Shown: positions 14,185 to 22,523, counted from the stretch's first letter. The stretch: 28,784 bases of DNA from GCA-2687515 sp046582475 (GCA_046582475.1 JAYGEH010000494.1:1-28784); one strand, 5' to 3'. A program made the numbers and translations. Notes: generated by a model from the letters alone, not told the origin.

Positions 14185-15708
14185 ATGGCTGCGAGCTATA
14201 ATAACGATGGCCGGTTTCCCGGGGGCTTGCGCTCCGGCCAGCAATATATCGACGCCCTCAAAAACGACGGCCGCCGTGTCTTTCTCGACGGCGAGGAAAT
14301 CTCGGACGTCACCACCCATCCCGCCTTCCGCGAAGCGGTCCGATCGATCGCCGATCTCTTCGACATTTCCTTTGATCCGGCCAACCGGGATGTCATGACC
14401 TACACCTCGCCGGCCACCGGCGCGCCGGTCAATGTGATCTGGCGGATGCCGACATCCCTTGAGGAATTGGCGGTCTGGCGGGGCGCCGTCGAAAAATGGT
14501 CGGAGAGCAATTTCGGCCTCATCGGGCGCGGCCCCGATCACGTCGCCGGCTATTTTGCCGGTTGGGCGGCGGAGCCGGAAATATTCAACTCGGGCGGCGG
14601 TAGCCGCGATTTTGCCGCCACCATGGTCGGGTTTTACGAGTTCCTCCGCGATAACGACGTCTACATCACCTATACCATCGTGCCGCCGCAGATCGACCGC
14701 TCGAAGCCGGCGCACCGGCAATCGCCGCCCGATCTCTACGCCGGCGTCGCCGACGAGCGGGACGACGGCATCATCATTCAGGGCGCCCAGATGCTGGGCA
14801 CCGGCGCCGTGCTCGCCGATTATATAAACCTGAGCACCATTTCGCCGATGCAGGAGGGCGACGACAATCACGCCATCAATGTGGCGGTGGCCTGCAACGC
14901 GCCCGGATTGCGCATCATTTCCCGGCGCTCCTATGCATCGGCGGCATCCAGCGTCTACGACTATCCGCTGGCATCGCGCTTCGACGAGACCGACGCCATG
15001 GTGGTATTCGACAATGTGTTCGTGCCCTGGGAGCAGGTGTTCGTATACAAAAACCTGGATATCTGCCGCCGCCAATGGTGGGAAAACCCGTCCCACATCA
15101 TGGGCAACAATCAGGCCCATATCCGCTATAACACCAAGCTCCGCTTCATGATGGGCGTGGCGCACCGGGTGGCCGGCATGAACGGCGTCCTGGACAACCC
15201 GGCGGTGCAGGCGCAGATCGCCGAGATCGCAGCCAATGCCTGCCTTTTCGAAGGCTTGCTGGAGGCCCAATTCGCCACCGCCACCACCAACAAGAATGGC
15301 CATGTGGAGCCGGGCTACCAGGCCCATTACGCGGCGGAAGGTTTGCAATCGGTAATTTATCCGAAAATGCTCGACCTGATGCGGGAATTGTGCGGCGGCG
15401 GCGTCATCCAGCTTCCCTCCAGCGCCGCCGATTTCGCCAACCCCGAAATCCACAAAGACTTGGAACGCTATGTGCAATCGCCGGGCTATCCCGCAGAAGA
15501 ACGGGTCAAGCTGATGAAGCTGGCCTGGGACCTGATCGGTTCCGAGTTCGCCGGCCGCCAGGATCAGTACGAAAAGTTTTACGCCGGCCCGCCCTTCATC
15601 ACCCGGCGGCGTATATTCGATCATTATAATTTTGAGAAAAGCGGCGCCCTCGTCGACGCCGCGCTGGCCGGATACGATCTGGCCGGCCGCTTGCCAAGGG
15701 CGAAGTGA
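14185..15708 (+). CDS. HpaB-family FADH2-dependent monooxygenase (4-hydroxyphenylacetate 3-hydroxylase type)
   Basis: This 507-residue protein has the acyl-CoA-dehydrogenase-like fold of two-component flavin monooxygenases that ortho-hydroxylate phenols with FADH2 supplied by a separate reductase. The N-terminal RSGQQYIDALKNDGR and the GRGPDHVAG (114-122) and PPQIDRSKP (167-175) segments mark the family. Mapped on Thermus HpaB residues R100, Y104 and H142 by motif, this protein has R115, H119 and Y163, so Tyr and His appear exchanged. It probably belongs to an uncharacterised subfamily with another substrate or chemistry. The start is ATG at 14185 with a weak ribosome binding site. It leads a rightward operon with a UbiD decarboxylase 52 bases on. 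No flavin reductase is in the window. Confidence 0.92.
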   Translation: MAASYNNDGRFPGGLRSGQQYIDALKNDGRRVFLDGEEISDVTTHPAFREAVRSIADLFDISFDPANRDVMTYTSPATGAPVNVIWRMPTSLEELAVWRGAVEKWSESNFGLIGRGPDHVAGYFAGWAAEPEIFNSGGGSRDFAATMVGFYEFLRDNDVYITYTIVPPQIDRSKPAHRQSPPDLYAGVADERDDGIIIQGAQMLGTGAVLADYINLSTISPMQEGDDNHAINVAVACNAPGLRIISRRSYASAASSVYDYPLASRFDETDAMVVFDNVFVPWEQVFVYKNLDICRRQWWENPSHIMGNNQAHIRYNTKLRFMMGVAHRVAGMNGVLDNPAVQAQIAEIAANACLFEGLLEAQFATATTNKNGHVEPGYQAHYAAEGLQSVIYPKMLDLMRELCGGGVIQLPSSAADFANPEIHKDLERYVQSPGYPAEERVKLMKLAWDLIGSEFAGRQDQYEKFYAGPPFITRRRIFDHYNFEKSGALVDAALAGYDLAGRLPRAK

Positions 15709-15760
15709 GCTATGCTACGATAGCTTCGATAAAATATTTCAGGTGAGGAATAACCCAACC

Positions 15761-17128
15761 ATGGAGCATCCGAATTTCAGTTTTCGCCAGGCCCTGCAAC
15801 GGCTCGATGCGGCCGGGCTATTGCTAAAAGTCGAGGACCAGGTTGATACCGACCTGGAGCTGACCAGCATCCTTTACAAGCAGCCGGAACGGGCCATGCT
15901 GTTCAAGAACGTGGCTGGCTACGACACCCGCGTGGTCGGCAATTTTCTCGGCAGCGAAGAGAACGTGCTGGCGATCTACCAGATGGACGTGGCCGAGATA
16001 CGCAATTTCATTACCGAGGGCCTCACCAATCCGATTCCGCCGAAACTTGTGGATTCCGGGCCGGTGCAGGCGGTGCAGCGCAACAACCCCGACCTTCTCG
16101 AATATCTGCCGCTGCCAAGATACGCGCCCAATGACGGCGGCCGCTATATCTCCGGCGGGGTGGTCATCGCAAAAGACCCGGACACGGGCGTGTTCAATGC
16201 GTCTTACCATCGCTTCATGTATGTGGAAGGCAACAGGCTGGCGATCCAATTGGACCTCGGCCGCGACCTCCGCCACTTGTGGGAGCAGGCCAAGGAAAAG
16301 GGCGAGAAGCTGCCCATCGCCATCGTGCTCGGCGCCGATATCGGCACCCTCTACGCCGCCGGCATCATGGGCGCGCAACTGCCCAGGGACATGGACGAGT
16401 ATCACGTGGCTTCCGGTATCTGCCGGGCGCCGGTGGAGCTGATCGATTGCAAGACCGTGCCCCTGCAGGTGCCGGCCAACGCCGAATTGGTCATGGAGGG
16501 TTATATCTCTCCGGACGAGGAGTTGGACGAAGGCCCGTTCATGGAATTCGTCGGCATGTATTCGGACGTCAGCCCGTCGCCGGTTACCACTATCGAATGC
16601 CTCTATCATCGGGAAGACCCGATCTGGCACGTGATCATGACCACGGAATCGCCGATCCTGCGCAAGCATATATTGGAGGGCGCGATCCTCAAGGCGGTGC
16701 AGGCCTCGGCGCCCTGCGTCACCGATGTGGCCTTGACCGAGGGCGGGCTGTACCGGTTTCACCTGCATATTTCGGTGCACAAACAAAAGGCCTCCGACGA
16801 AGGGTTCCAGCGCAACGCCATCTTCGCCGCCATCGCGGCGCTCAAGGATTTGGACCTGATCATCGTCGTCGATGACGATATCGACATCCGCAAATGGAAA
16901 GATGTGGAATGGGCCCTGGCGACCCGTTGGGACGCCTCCAACGGCTTGATCCTGATGCCGGGCGCGCGCGGCCACGAATATGTGCCGATCTCGGAAAACG
17001 GGGTGCGCACCAAGGTGGGCATTGATGCCACCCTGCCCTTCGATTTTGCTAAGCGCCATATCCGGGTTCCCGTCCCGCCGGCGGATTTGAGCAAATACAC
17101 CACGTCTCTCGATCCGGAACCGCTCTAG
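15761..17128 (+). CDS. UbiD-family prenyl-FMN decarboxylase
   Basis: This 455-residue member of the UbiD/Fdc family catalyses reversible decarboxylation of aromatic or unsaturated acids using prenylated FMN. By alignment of motifs with Fdc1 R173/E277/E282, the likely triad is R151 (YHRFMY) with E257 and E262 (DEGPFMEF), keeping the five-residue spacing of the two glutamates. The metal/prFMN segment around N146-A-S-Y-H is also present. I chose ATG 15761 because AGGTGAGGA precedes it; an open frame extends further upstream but overlaps the monooxygenase. The gene sits between the monooxygenase and an alpha/beta hydrolase, implying decarboxylation of a hydroxylated aromatic acid or of a related precursor. 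The UbiX-type prenyltransferase needed for the cofactor is not in the window. Confidence 0.94.
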   Translation: MEHPNFSFRQALQRLDAAGLLLKVEDQVDTDLELTSILYKQPERAMLFKNVAGYDTRVVGNFLGSEENVLAIYQMDVAEIRNFITEGLTNPIPPKLVDSGPVQAVQRNNPDLLEYLPLPRYAPNDGGRYISGGVVIAKDPDTGVFNASYHRFMYVEGNRLAIQLDLGRDLRHLWEQAKEKGEKLPIAIVLGADIGTLYAAGIMGAQLPRDMDEYHVASGICRAPVELIDCKTVPLQVPANAELVMEGYISPDEELDEGPFMEFVGMYSDVSPSPVTTIECLYHREDPIWHVIMTTESPILRKHILEGAILKAVQASAPCVTDVALTEGGLYRFHLHISVHKQKASDEGFQRNAIFAAIAALKDLDLIIVVDDDIDIRKWKDVEWALATRWDASNGLILMPGARGHEYVPISENGVRTKVGIDATLPFDFAKRHIRVPVPPADLSKYTTSLDPEPL

Positions 17129-17141
17129 GCCGGTTCGTCTT

Positions 17142-17969
17142 TTGGCCAAGATCATAATCGAAGGCGTTGAAGACGCCGATTACAACAACCGCGCCGCATT
17201 TGCCGCCAGCGCCGAGGCGTTCTATGCCGACAGCGTCCGGCGTTCCCGGGCGTTCAACCAGCGGAATGGCATCCGGCGGGATTTCTCCTACGGTTCAAAC
17301 CCCCGCAACCGCATCGATTTCGTACCCGGCGACGCGCAAGCGCCCACGTTGCTTCACATCCATGGCGGCTATTGGCAGTGGAACGATAAAGAGGATTACA
17401 GCTTTGTCGGCCAGGCGTTGCACGCAAATGGCCTCAATCTGGCGTTTGTCGAGCATACGCTGGCGCCCGATGAAACCATCGACGGCATCGTCGGGGAAAT
17501 CCGCGCCGGCCTCGACTGGCTGCGCGGCAATCTGGCGCAGCTCGGCGTCAAAAACCGGGACATCGTGGTCTCGGGCCATTCGTCGGGCGGCCATTTGTGC
17601 GCGCGCATGAAAGGCGAAGCGGACGTAATCGGTATCATAGCCACCAGCGGCCTCTATGATCTCCGCCCGATCGGCCGGATTTACGTCAATGCGGTTGTGG
17701 GCATGGATGCGGACCAGATCCAGCGTCACAGCCCGCTTCTCAACGCCCTCGACAATTCGGGCTTCGCCATCGTCGCCCATGGGATGAGCGAACTCGAGAG
17801 TTTCCGAAATCAGTCCCAGTCTTATGCCGAAGCCCTGGCCGGGGCGGGCGCCGATGTGGTATCCGTTGCCTGCCCGGAGCGCGATCATTTCGGTGTGCTG
17901 TACGAATTGTCCGATGCCGGCGGCGCGATTTACCGGGCCGTTGCCGGCAAGCTGGGCTTAACCGTCTGA
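17142..17969 (+). CDS. Alpha/beta hydrolase, kynurenine-formamidase-like
   Basis: This 275-residue serine hydrolase has the oxyanion-hole motif HGGYW at 74-78, the nucleophile elbow G145-H-S147-S-G149 and a catalytic histidine at H249 (RDHF). The acid is likely E217 or E219. The HGGYW/GHSSGGHL pattern matches the arylformamidase/carboxylesterase branch, so it may cleave an ester, formamide or lactone. The start is the TTG at 17142, 13 bases after the UbiD stop; no clear ribosome binding site is visible, so coupling to UbiD translation is likely. Its last 12 bases overlap the 3' end of the opposing Fe-S gene. As third gene of the monooxygenase-UbiD operon it probably acts on an ester or ring-opened product of that pathway. 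Confidence 0.85.
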   Translation: MAKIIIEGVEDADYNNRAAFAASAEAFYADSVRRSRAFNQRNGIRRDFSYGSNPRNRIDFVPGDAQAPTLLHIHGGYWQWNDKEDYSFVGQALHANGLNLAFVEHTLAPDETIDGIVGEIRAGLDWLRGNLAQLGVKNRDIVVSGHSSGGHLCARMKGEADVIGIIATSGLYDLRPIGRIYVNAVVGMDADQIQRHSPLLNALDNSGFAIVAHGMSELESFRNQSQSYAEALAGAGADVVSVACPERDHFGVLYELSDAGGAIYRAVAGKLGLTV

Positions 17970-18932
17970 ACCAAGCACCGCTTCCTCATCCTCGATAAAC
18001 CAGGACGGTGTCCGGTAGCCCGCTTGCTTGCGTTTTTTCATAAAGGATTTGTAGACCGAGGCCCGCTCCGGATCGCGGTTCGCCCGCTGATAGGGGCAGA
18101 CATCGACGCAGATGTGGCAATATTCCTCGCGGAACCGGGAGGCTTCGAAACAGGCTGGGATATCCACCAGCCAGCGTTTGACGCCGTCGGTGACGATGAA
18201 GTCCTGGCTGGAGCGGATGGCGCCCGGCGGACAATTCTGCTCGCACAAGCGGCAATTCTCGCAGGTTTTCTGGACGCCAAATATATTGATCCCGCTGACC
18301 CGGACCGGTGCGTCGGTGATAACGAATCCGGGCCGGAACCCGGCGCCGAATTTGGGATGGATCAGGCTGCCATGCTTGCCTAGCTCGCCCATGGCGCAAG
18401 CATACAACGCCGGTATGGCCTGGATATCGCTGGTGCCATTGTGATCGGCAATTGCCGAAAACCCCAAACCGCGAATGTGGGCGGCCAGCAAGGTCGAGAC
18501 CCGCGCGCATTCCACATAAACCTCGAAGGCTTCGCGCTCGACGCCAAGCGCGCCGTCCAGCACCCTGGCGTAATCCTCCGGCACAATGACCGAGATGATC
18601 GACGGCAAATCGAACTCCGAGCCCAGATTGATCATCTGAGGTGTCAACGCCGCAAAGCCGATATCGCCGGCGCCGAGGGCCATGCCCTTGGCCTTGATCA
18701 TGGAAGCGATCCGGTCCGGATCATTGCCCTCGGGCTGCTCCGGATTTACCGGCCCGTCGCGCTCCGGCACATAGGCCATCCAGGCTTGCATGCAGGCGTG
18801 AACATCGAAGTCTTGGGCATTGGCGCGATCCTTGCGATAAAAAGGAACTTCGGTGATGCCCTTTTGCACCATAATCTCCCGCAGCAGCGTATCGTCCGGT
18901 CCACCGCGACGGTATTCCACGATCCCTTTCAT
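17958..18932 (-). CDS. Fe-S protein related to reductive dehalogenases/QueG
   Basis: This is a 324-residue protein without signal peptide, so cytoplasmic. Two cluster motifs are clear: C224-x2-C227-x2-C230-x3-C234-P, and C261-x10-C272-x2-C275-x3-C279-P. This is the arrangement of the two [4Fe-4S] clusters in RdhA reductive dehalogenases and QueG. Upstream, KHGSLIHPKFGAGFRPGFVITDAPV (pattern NGLLItPeFGxRxRxGxVxTD) matches the cobalamin-domain signature of RdhA. It lacks the Tat signal of respiratory enzymes and the reductase fusion of NpRdhA. I chose ATG 18932 (GGGAGAGGA nine bases before) over a TTG six codons upstream. It is monocistronic, convergent with the monooxygenase-UbiD operon. The role could be reductive dehalogenation or another B12-dependent reduction. 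Confidence 0.85.
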   Translation of the reverse strand: MKGIVEYRRGGPDDTLLREIMVQKGITEVPFYRKDRANAQDFDVHACMQAWMAYVPERDGPVNPEQPEGNDPDRIASMIKAKGMALGAGDIGFAALTPQMINLGSEFDLPSIISVIVPEDYARVLDGALGVEREAFEVYVECARVSTLLAAHIRGLGFSAIADHNGTSDIQAIPALYACAMGELGKHGSLIHPKFGAGFRPGFVITDAPVRVSGINIFGVQKTCENCRLCEQNCPPGAIRSSQDFIVTDGVKRWLVDIPACFEASRFREEYCHICVDVCPYQRANRDPERASVYKSFMKKRKQAGYRTPSWFIEDEEAVLGSDG

Positions 18933-19029
18933 ATGCCGATCCTCTCCCAATCACGCATAAGTTAACAGCCTTCTCAAATTCGGCAATTGCAATTTGGCGG
19001 CCGGTCGGCTTATTCAATGACTGAAAACA

Positions 19030-19896
19030 ATGGCATGGGCGATGATTGCATTCAGAAATTACCTTTGGGCGCTCTATCTTCCGCTCTCACTGCTCCTAGC
19101 CGGGCCGGTTCATGCCCAATCGGCGGCGCCGAAACCGGTGCGCCTGCCTTGCGGCGCCGGGCTTGTACAGCAGCAATATCCGGCGCCCAAAATCCTCAAC
19201 GCCGCCTATTCCCTGGCCGCGCTTCGGGCCGGCCAGTTGCGCATCGATTTCGCCGGCCATTCCACATTCCTGATCACCTCTCCCAGCGGCGTCAAGGTGG
19301 CCACCGACTACAACGACTATTACCGCGCCAAGAGCCTGCCGGATATCGCCCTGATGAGTAGCTGGCACGGCAATCACTCCACCGGCACCATCGAAGCCGG
19401 CATCACCCACGCGCTCCGGGGCTGGAATTCCCTTCCCGGCGGGCCTTCTCATGATGTCAGGCTCAAGGATTTGCGGGTCTACAGCATGGCCGCGAATTTA
19501 GGCGTCGATGGCGGCGGCTATTGGTACCCGACATCCATATTCGTGATCCAATCGCACGGCATTTGTATCGCCCATCTCGGCCTCATCGGCCATGTGATCG
19601 AACCGCCCATGCTGGCCAGGATCGGGCGCATCGATAAATTGCTGACGCCAATCGATCAGCGCGTCACGCAAAGCTTCGAAGAGATCATCCACAATATCAA
19701 GGCCATCAATCCGAAAATCGTGGTGCCCATGCACTATAATTCCGAAGACACGGTGGAAGGCTTCCTGCACGCGGCCAAGGCATTCTTTCCGGTGCGCCGG
19801 CCGCAAACGGGCACCCTCATCGCCGAAAAATCGAGGCTGCCGGGCAAAACCGAAATTTATTTCCTGCTGCCGCCCTTTTTCAGCCGGGGCCTGTAA
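19030..19896 (+). CDS. Secreted metallo-beta-lactamase-fold protein (UlaG-like)
   Basis: This 288-residue protein has a signal peptide (cleavage after HAQ near residue 30), so it is periplasmic. MBL-fold landmarks follow: FAGHSTFLI (75-83), D93 in the ATDYNDYY strand, S110-S-W-H113-G-N-H116, AHLG with H182, and VPMHY with H235. The usual H-x-H-x-D-H metal motif is replaced by WHGNHS, so the dinuclear site is incomplete or altered. The fold resembles the UlaG lactonase branch. The start is ATG at 19030; the ATG four codons on is also possible. It diverges from the Fe-S gene across about 100 bases and converges with the second MBL gene 18 bases away. Confidence 0.8.
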   Translation: MAWAMIAFRNYLWALYLPLSLLLAGPVHAQSAAPKPVRLPCGAGLVQQQYPAPKILNAAYSLAALRAGQLRIDFAGHSTFLITSPSGVKVATDYNDYYRAKSLPDIALMSSWHGNHSTGTIEAGITHALRGWNSLPGGPSHDVRLKDLRVYSMAANLGVDGGGYWYPTSIFVIQSHGICIAHLGLIGHVIEPPMLARIGRIDKLLTPIDQRVTQSFEEIIHNIKAINPKIVVPMHYNSEDTVEGFLHAAKAFFPVRRPQTGTLIAEKSRLPGKTEIYFLLPPFFSRGL

Positions 19897-19914
19897 AATT
19901 ATTGCACCTATAAT

Positions 19915-20823
19915 CTAACGCTCGATCCCGAATTCCCTGCCGTCGCGAACGATCCTGCCATATTCCGGCGCCTGGAAATGGGCCGGCAACAGCAGCGTGC
20001 CGGTGCCCGCGCAATCCTCCAGAAGCGCGGTCCGGGTGACGCGGGATTGATCCGCATCGAAGCAGAAATTGGTCGACCATTCCGGATGGGCGAGCTGTAC
20101 CGGATGATGGATGGCATCGCCGCAAACGATGGCGTGATCGCCGCCGTCCTCGACATGAACCACAACGTTACCGGGCGTGTGGCCGTAGGCGGGCTCCAGA
20201 TATATGCCGGCCTCAACCCGGTGATCGCCGGCCACCATGGTTGCCTGGCCGGCGGCAACCACCGGCAAAACGCTGTCTTCGAACGCGCCATATAGCAACG
20301 GCTCCGGCGGGTTCTTATCGTACTCCGCCCGCCAATAGGCGTACTCCTTCTCGGCAAACAGATATTCGGCCTTGGGAAAGGTGGGCACCCATTCGCCATC
20401 GGCGCGCTTCGTGTTCCAGCCCACATGATCGGCGTGCAGATGGGTGCACATAACGAAATCCACATCTTCGGGCGTAACGCCCGCCGCCGCCAAATTGCCG
20501 AGGAACGGACCGGAGCGCATATGCCATTGGGGGCGGTCGGCGCGGATTTTGTCGTTGCCGAGGCAAAGATCGACCAGGATGGTATGGGCGTCCGTGCGAA
20601 TAACAAAGCTGTGGAAGCTGAGAAATATTTCCAGGCTCCCGGGGTCGATATGGAGTGGACCGAAGCGGTCTGTCAGACCCCGGATTGTGGCATCATTCTG
20701 ATCGGGAAATATGGCACCCGCCGGTAACGGATAGCTTTCCAGATCGGCGATGCGCTTGATCGAGATGCCGCCCACATGGCAGCCATCCAATTGGGCGTCC
20801 CATTTCATATCGGTGTTCGCCAT
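19915..20823 (-). CDS. MBL-fold metallohydrolase (lactonase-like)
   Basis: This 302-residue cytoplasmic MBL hydrolase has a complete dinuclear zinc site: T127-H128-L-H130-A-D132-H133, H215 in GHTPGN, D236 in CGDAIHH and H282 in PAHF. The spacing resembles N-acyl-homoserine lactonases and organophosphate hydrolases of the same superfamily. The start is ATG at 20823, which shares one base with the TGA stop of the upstream MOSC gene (TGATG), so translation is coupled. A longer open frame upstream is only the MOSC gene read in another frame. It ends a leftward unit: SGNH hydrolase, micro-ORF, MOSC, MBL. A likely role is hydrolysis of a lactone or ester; the substrate is unknown. Confidence 0.9.
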   Translation of the reverse strand: MANTDMKWDAQLDGCHVGGISIKRIADLESYPLPAGAIFPDQNDATIRGLTDRFGPLHIDPGSLEIFLSFHSFVIRTDAHTILVDLCLGNDKIRADRPQWHMRSGPFLGNLAAAGVTPEDVDFVMCTHLHADHVGWNTKRADGEWVPTFPKAEYLFAEKEYAYWRAEYDKNPPEPLLYGAFEDSVLPVVAAGQATMVAGDHRVEAGIYLEPAYGHTPGNVVVHVEDGGDHAIVCGDAIHHPVQLAHPEWSTNFCFDADQSRVTRTALLEDCAGTGTLLLPAHFQAPEYGRIVRDGREFGIER

Positions 20824-21293
20824 CAAACTGGCCGGATCGGATCGCCGCCGCGGATGGTGCCGCCGGTGACGATGCGGCAGTTGAGGCCGCTGCGATTGAT
20901 CAGGGCTTTGAACAAGCTTTTGATGCCGACGAGATCCTCCAGATATTGGCAGGGCGCGTTCAGCCGCATGCCTTCGAGCACGACCTCGCCGCCGATCTGG
21001 AATTGCCGCCCGACCAAATGATTGAGGGGCGCCCCTTCCGTGACCACGTTGCGCCGGGTCTCTTCGGGCTTCAATTCCATATTCCAATCCCGGGCCAAGG
21101 CCTCCAGGGCCTCGGTCTCGATCAAGGTGATTTGCCGGCCGGTCTCGGGCTTGTCTGAATAGCTGCCGGTGCCGAGCGCATAACGATCACCCTCGATCCC
21201 GATGCCGGCCAGGCAGACCAGCTTGTCCGGCGAAGTAAGCGGCTCCGATTTCGCGGCGCAGCTATGAAGTGACAGAACGCGTCCTTCCCACAT
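20823..21293 (-). CDS. MOSC domain-containing protein
   Basis: This is a 156-residue stand-alone MOSC domain (the C-terminal domain of Mo-cofactor sulfurases). It shows GIEGDRY near 33-38, E78-x-x-RRN-VV-TEG at 78-87 and the invariant cysteine C115 in NAPCQYLE, which carries persulfide sulfur in this family. Stand-alone members such as YiiM and YuaD-type proteins act on N-hydroxylated compounds or deliver sulfur to metal-sulfur clusters. The start is ATG at 21293, two bases after the stop of a 23-codon ORF, with TTAGGGAG upstream. Its stop overlaps the start of the MBL hydrolase gene. The two products probably work on one substrate. Confidence 0.92.
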   Translation of the reverse strand: MWEGRVLSLHSCAAKSEPLTSPDKLVCLAGIGIEGDRYALGTGSYSDKPETGRQITLIETEALEALARDWNMELKPEETRRNVVTEGAPLNHLVGRQFQIGGEVVLEGMRLNAPCQYLEDLVGIKSLFKALINRSGLNCRIVTGGTIRGGDPIRPV

Positions 21294-21295
21294 GG

Positions 21296-21367
21296 CTAAC
21301 TCCCTAATATACCACCTAGTGGCCCGGTGGGCCCGGTGGGCTCGATACGCTCGATGCGCAGGGTCAT
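21296..21367 (-). CDS. 23-residue micro-ORF between SGNH hydrolase and MOSC gene
   Basis: ATG at 21367 is preceded by GAGGA at ideal spacing, and the ribosome site overlaps the stop codon of the SGNH hydrolase gene. The frame ends with TAG two bases before the MOSC start. It encodes a 23-residue peptide with a Pro-Thr-Gly repeat (PTGPTGP). The tandem GCCCGGTGG units in the DNA correspond to that repeat. The tight coupling on both sides suggests real translation, as a leader peptide or a remnant of a larger gene. I do not recognise it. Confidence 0.35.
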   Translation of the reverse strand: MTLRIERIEPTGPTGPLGGILGS

Positions 21368-21374
21368 GGTTTCC

Positions 21375-22523
21375 TCATTCCTTAAATTGCTTCAAAAAGG
21401 CCTCCGCCGTCAACGCATGGCCCTTCTCATTCCAATGGAAATCGCCGGGAATAAAATAGCGCATGAGGGTGTCCACCGACGCGCCTTGCGTATAGGCGGC
21501 GAACAGATCGATAAACTGGACACCCCGCGCCGCTGCCCATTGGCGCCAGAAACCCAGATGCCTGGGCGCCTCGGGATCGAACAGAATCTGATCGGGCCAG
21601 GGATAGACCGCCAGGGTCATGGGGATACCCCTGCCTTCGAGATACGCCAGCAACCGGTCCATACGGATGGCGGCTTTTTGCCTTCCCTCGGCGCCATAGG
21701 CAGCCCAAGCCGCATCGTCAAAGGTCCAGATGCTGGCCGGTTTTTCGGTGCTGGCGTAAATCTGCAATTCGGCGTCGCTGACCGAGAAGACGCTGCCGCC
21801 GCTTGCTTCTACCGCCCGCAGGCGCAGCTTGATCGCTTTCCGCCCCGAGGCAAATTGATCGCGGACCAAGGTGACGCTGCGCCCGATCACCGAATTATCG
21901 CGGAGGAAATGTCCGATTACGTGGGACGTTTTTTGCGGCCTCACCGGCGGTACGATTAGCCGTCCAGTATTATCGGTTTGGTAATTCCGGGCTTCGTCAA
22001 AAATGTCGGAGACGTCGAGAAATATGACAACGTGATCGATTTCCAGGCCGGCTTCTTCCAACAGGTACCGGGTCTTAAGCTCGTAGATTATGGGCGCATA
22101 GGAGCCGACGCCGGCGTTCAGGACCTCGATGTTTTTGGGCGCCATGGCGCGCTGGATGTGCCCGGCGAATGTCTTTGCAAAGCTATAGCCGGCGCCTTCG
22201 GTAAAGGAATCGCCCAGCAACAGAAGACGCTTGCCGTCCGGCCTGGCCTTGATCGCGCGCGGGCTCCGGTCCTTGAAGCCGAGGGAATTGGTGGCGAAGC
22301 TGTAAACCAGCCGGCCCCAGCGTTCCAGCACCTGGCGGCCGGGCGCAAAGGTGTGATGATAATCCTGGGAGCGGATGCGATGATCCATGCTCGGATAAGT
22401 GCCGGGCCAGAAATCGGTTGTGCGCTTTAATAACTGCGCCAAGGCGATGTCCAGACCCAAGATGATCAAGACGATGATCAATACCGGTTTCAGGCGGAAT
22501 TTCAATTTCGCAAGCAAGCCCAT
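21375..22523 (-). CDS. SGNH/GDSL hydrolase family protein, membrane-anchored
   Basis: This 382-residue protein has one N-terminal membrane helix (about residues 13-31) after a basic stretch, with the catalytic domain likely outside the cytoplasm. SGNH motifs are present: G104-D105-S106 (nucleophile), G-to-N block with N136 in LNAGVGSY, and D361-F-H363 in GDFHWNEKGH. Such proteins deacetylate or transfer acyl groups on glycans. I chose the ATG at 22523 because it places the lysine-rich stretch right before the helix; an in-frame ATG at 22562 adds 13 residues. Neither has a good ribosome site. SGNH proteins of this type often neighbour SxtJ/DUF5989/carbamoyltransferase genes, as here within 2 kb, so a shared role in modifying an exported polymer is plausible. 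Confidence 0.85.
   Translation of the reverse strand: MGLLAKLKFRLKPVLIIVLIILGLDIALAQLLKRTTDFWPGTYPSMDHRIRSQDYHHTFAPGRQVLERWGRLVYSFATNSLGFKDRSPRAIKARPDGKRLLLLGDSFTEGAGYSFAKTFAGHIQRAMAPKNIEVLNAGVGSYAPIIYELKTRYLLEEAGLEIDHVVIFLDVSDIFDEARNYQTDNTGRLIVPPVRPQKTSHVIGHFLRDNSVIGRSVTLVRDQFASGRKAIKLRLRAVEASGGSVFSVSDAELQIYASTEKPASIWTFDDAAWAAYGAEGRQKAAIRMDRLLAYLEGRGIPMTLAVYPWPDQILFDPEAPRHLGFWRQWAAARGVQFIDLFAAYTQGASVDTLMRYFIPGDFHWNEKGHALTAEAFLKQFKE

Noticed and set aside
15632..15760. Upstream extension of the UbiD frame
   Set aside because: It overlaps the monooxygenase gene; ATG 15761 has a good ribosome site and matches the family N-terminus.
14152..17155. Long minus-strand frames (490 and 443 codons) opposite the monooxygenase and UbiD genes
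   Set aside because: They show no family motifs and mirror the third-position GC of the sense genes.
20824..21087. N-terminal extension of the MBL hydrolase frame
   Set aside because: It is an Arg-rich shadow of the MOSC gene; the TGATG overlap marks the real start.
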